Source: Apiotrichum sp. Y4204
Taxonomy: Eukaryota > Basidiomycota > Tremellomycetes > Trichosporonales > Trichosporonaceae
DNA length: 64,000 nucleotides
Direction of reading: 5' to 3'
Assembly (NCBI GenBank): GCA_025531455.1
Contig: JAMYHL010000042.1
Coordinates: forward strand, 186,001 to 250,000
Numbering within the stretch: the first letter of the stretch is position 1; every line of letters starts with the position of its first letter. The notes below the pieces were generated by a model. The model made no database searches and had not been told where the DNA came from. It was given only the letters and a program-made list of their open reading frames with translations. The position numbers were made by a program, and so were the translations under genes. Shown piece by piece: positions 61,517 to 64,000 of the stretch.

Positions 61517-63882
61517 CTACGTTCCGTCAAAGGTGACCTGCAGGTCGCCAAGATTTGTGAGTGCGTACAGCGCCGAGCACTTGCCCTCGGGCGAGTACTG
61601 TGCCTGCTTGGCAGAGTGGAGCGGGTAATCGGCGCTCGACCAGAGCGCCGCGCCGGTAACTGAGCTTGCTGCGGATTCGGAAGTCTCAGAATAGCGGTGC
61701 TGGGCGTCACCAAAGTACGTGCCAGGCCCCACGTCAATGCTGCCCTGTAGGACCTTGCGGTTGCGGTCGAGCCAGAGGGGGTCGGGGGACGCAGACCACG
61801 AGATCGGCGGCAGGCGGATGCTGCCCCAGAGATTGACGAGGGCAAACGGGCCAATGTAGTTCGGGTGCAGGGCGACATCGACCATGCCCGACTGACTGGC
61901 GACAAAGGCCTGGAGCGCGGTCGTCGATGGGTGGTGGAGGTAAGCGACAAAGATGAACCCCTCGCCGGTGACAAACGTCGTGTTGATCGTACGGTTGCGG
62001 TATGGTAGGAGCTCGACCTGTGCAGTGGCGTTGACCGTGGCGTTGGAATGCTTGGGGGTGTCCGCCCCCGAGGTTGGGGTTGCTGCCCATGTTGCATTCG
62101 GGGCGGCACTCGTTTCCGAATAGGCGGCACTCGTTTCCGAGTGGGCGGCACTCGTTTCTGCTGCCGATGCACTTCCTTGCCACTCCTCTTTTTCCCACAG
62201 CTTGCTGTCCTCGTACTCGTCATGGTCCTCCTCGTGTGGCGAGGGCGGCGGCGGCTTATACCCGCGTCGCATCTTGGGCATGGGAATCGAGGACTGGATG
62301 GTGGTGGATGTGTCATTGATGTTTTCCGGGTCGTGGAGAATGACATTAGCAAATATGGGGCCCGAGGTGGAGTTGATGTTGAGCGACGACGAAACGTTGA
62401 AGGTGCCCTGGACAGTGCCCTCGGCGCCGGAGATCAAAATGTTGTCTGCGGCCACATAGTTGACCGCAAAGCCCGCGCCACGGCAGTCGGTCTCAAACTT
62501 GAGGGACCCAAAGCGCGCAATGTCCTTGAGATTACCGATGCGCATACCCATCCCGGCGAGGTCGAAAGTGACGCTCGGGATGAGAACAGTGCTGTCGGGC
62601 TCATAGTTCATTGCCGACGGCGGGAGACGGATAATGACATGGAACGCGGGCGTCTGCAGTGGGTCCAGGAGGTATGGCATAGTGGTGCCCGGCCCACTCT
62701 GATCTGTCTCGATTGGGGTCTGTCGTCAGCACTCTACCATGCCGAAATCCAAAGTGTAGATCCACTCACAAAGATGCCCACGCCCGTGGAGCCGTCTTTT
62801 CTTGTCAACTTGCACACCTTGGCAACGTCCTCAAGCTGCCGGTCCCGTGGTGAACGTGCCAGCACGTCCACCTGGACCATGCCCTCGGCACCGTCGTCCT
62901 TTATTGACGCCGGGGCGTCCGCGCCGAGAATCTCTACAGTGCCGGATGCGGCGAGTCCATGGGCGATAAAGTACAGCGGGTTTGCGAGGGTGGACTGGTT
63001 CGAGTCCGTCTCGTTGCTGAGCGGGAACTGGAATGTTGCGAGGTAGTGGTTAAAGTATCCGCTCGTGAGCGCCAGCTGGCTCAACGGGCTGGTCATGTTG
63101 ATGGGCGTCCACTGGTTGCAATCAGAGGGCATGCCGTCTTCTTTTTTCGGGTCGTCGCGGCGTGGGACATAGGTGATGTTGAGGGTGCCAATCTGGACAG
63201 AGGCATTGGAGCCAGGCCATGTCGTGTTTCTTGTTGGCTTTTGCTTTTCAGACCAAGTCGGTCTTGTCTGCTGTAGTGCGACGCCGAGGCCCACGGCCAG
63301 TCCGATGGCTACCAGAATAGCGGCGATGGCGACGATGATCAAGAACACTATCCATCTCTTGTTTCGCCGCCAGAAAGCTCGGAGTTCCGGAGACATGGCA
63401 GCCTTGAATCGCCGTCTTGATCCCAGTGGTTTCTCCCACACCTTGGGGCGCGATGAGCCGACGGCCGTCGCTGACGAATCATTCGAATCGACGAGGTTGA
63501 TGGGCACTGCTGATCCGTGGTGCGTCGCGCGCGCTGTTGCGCGGGAAGATGTGGAGGACGACGATCCTAGACTGCTGCTGCTCGACGCGGCGGATGTGAC
63601 GCGCACAAGAAGGTCCGAGTTACGTACCGAGCGGCGGACTCTTGGGTTCGGCGATGGGCGCGCGGCGAGTGGATCCATCTGCTGGCCCTCGTACGGCGGC
63701 AGCGCCTCGTTGGGGTACGTGGCGTAGTCATCCGTAAACGGGCTGGTGTACAAAAAGTCGGGGTGGTATGCGACCTCGGGGACTGCCGGCTCGTCTAGGG
63801 ACACGAGGTCCGCGGTGGCGACGGACGTGCGCGACTCGGAGAAGAGACGCGGGTCCTTCTCGGGGTCGGGTGGGATAATCAT
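61517..63882 (-). CDS. Single-pass membrane protein with large beta-rich ectodomain
   Basis: I do not recognise an exact family. The start at 63882 gives a proline- and Ser-rich cytosolic region of about 160 residues, then RFKAAMSPELRAFWRRNKRWIVFLIIVAIAAILVAIGLAVGLGVALQQ, one transmembrane helix with basic residues before it (type II topology likely). The rest (about 560 residues) is the external part, Asn-glycosylation rich (many N-x-S/T). It holds two repeated-looking beta-rich modules, separated by an intron near 62.7 kb. The first ends at about VGIFV; the second begins TDQSGPGTTMPYLLDPLQTPAFHVIIRLP and holds SVTFDLAGMGMRIGNLKDIARFGSLKFETDCRGAGFAVNYVAADNILISGAEGTVQGTFNVSSSLNINSTSGPIFANV. 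The last motif resembles DUF4097-type adhesin beta-helix repeats. A Ser/Thr/Ala-repeat segment (SETSAA repeats at 62.10-62.16 kb) follows. A function in wall sensing or adhesion is only inferred. Confidence 0.65.
62100..62165. repeat. 24-bp tandem repeat encoding SETSAA
   Basis: Three near-identical units around TCGTTTCCGA(A/G)TAGGCGGCAC on the plus strand encode SETSAAY or SETSAAH repeats on the minus strand, in the ectodomain linker of the membrane protein. Confidence 0.85.
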
Positions 63883-64000
63883 GGTGGTGAAGGGTTAGAT
63901 GAGGAGAGGGATGGTGAAGGAGTGTCGGTGGTGTGAAGTGGGAGTAAAAGTGGATGCGATGTCGGGGATGGGGATGATGACGAAGGGAAAAGGGCGCTAG
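63883..64000 (-). promoter_or_regulatory. Start of the upstream region of the membrane protein gene
   Basis: Only 118 bp of upstream sequence lies in the window. It reads pyrimidine-rich on the minus strand, as for a leader. No other feature is visible. Confidence 0.4.

Noticed and set aside
61162..62352. 396-codon minus-strand frame rich in Ser, Pro and Arg
   Set aside because: Out-of-frame shadow of the membrane protein, which has a better N-terminus and domain content.

Overview
The window is nuclear DNA from a GC-rich basidiomycete yeast. A Tremellomycete, probably Trichosporonales or Cryptococcus-like, is my best guess. The evidence is: a Cap59/Cmt1-type mannosyltransferase (a family tied to cryptococcal capsule), an undivided Mad3/Bub1 checkpoint kinase, many short introns (often 34-60 nt, GT..AG), CT-rich leaders, and no bacterial or organellar features. 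I name no species. All CDS coordinates run from start to stop codon and include introns.

Layout. 0.9-3.2 kb: Cap59-family mannosyltransferase (+), convergent with a small secreted, probably GPI-anchored protein (3.9-5.1 kb, -). 6.8-9.6 kb: seven-helix receptor (-). A 3.8-kb non-coding stretch then separates it from a divergent Dur3-type urea transporter (13.5-15.6 kb, +). 15.8-20.6 kb: thymidylate kinase (-), Arp3 (+) and a FIT/Scs3 lipid-droplet protein (+). 20.8-27.0 kb: AP180/CALM clathrin adaptor (-) and Hst2-like sirtuin (-). 27.9-30.6 kb: BRCT-domain protein with a long disordered tail (+). 30.9-40.6 kb: four minus-strand genes minus one, namely mitochondrial rhomboid protease, Avl9/DENN protein and the MadBub kinase. 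41.1-44.5 kb: class IV-type chitin synthase (-). 44.5-52.5 kb: an 8-kb gene-poor tract with no gene I can support. 52.5-57.1 kb: MFS permease (+), intronless class-1A dihydroorotate dehydrogenase (-) and GH128-type glucanase (-). 59.2-63.9 kb: BTB-like protein (-) and a large single-pass membrane protein (-).

There is no metabolic gene cluster. Several genes touch the cell surface (mannosyltransferase, GPI-type protein, chitin synthase, GH128 hydrolase, receptor), and several concern actin and membrane traffic (Arp3, AP180, Avl9), but they look interspersed, not co-organised. The most noteworthy items are the single MadBub kinase with two KEN boxes and two private repeat arrays, one of about ten RRxS motifs. 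Others are the BRCT-plus-disorder protein, the intronless class-1A DHODH, a 16-nt microexon in the MFS gene, and the two large non-coding tracts.
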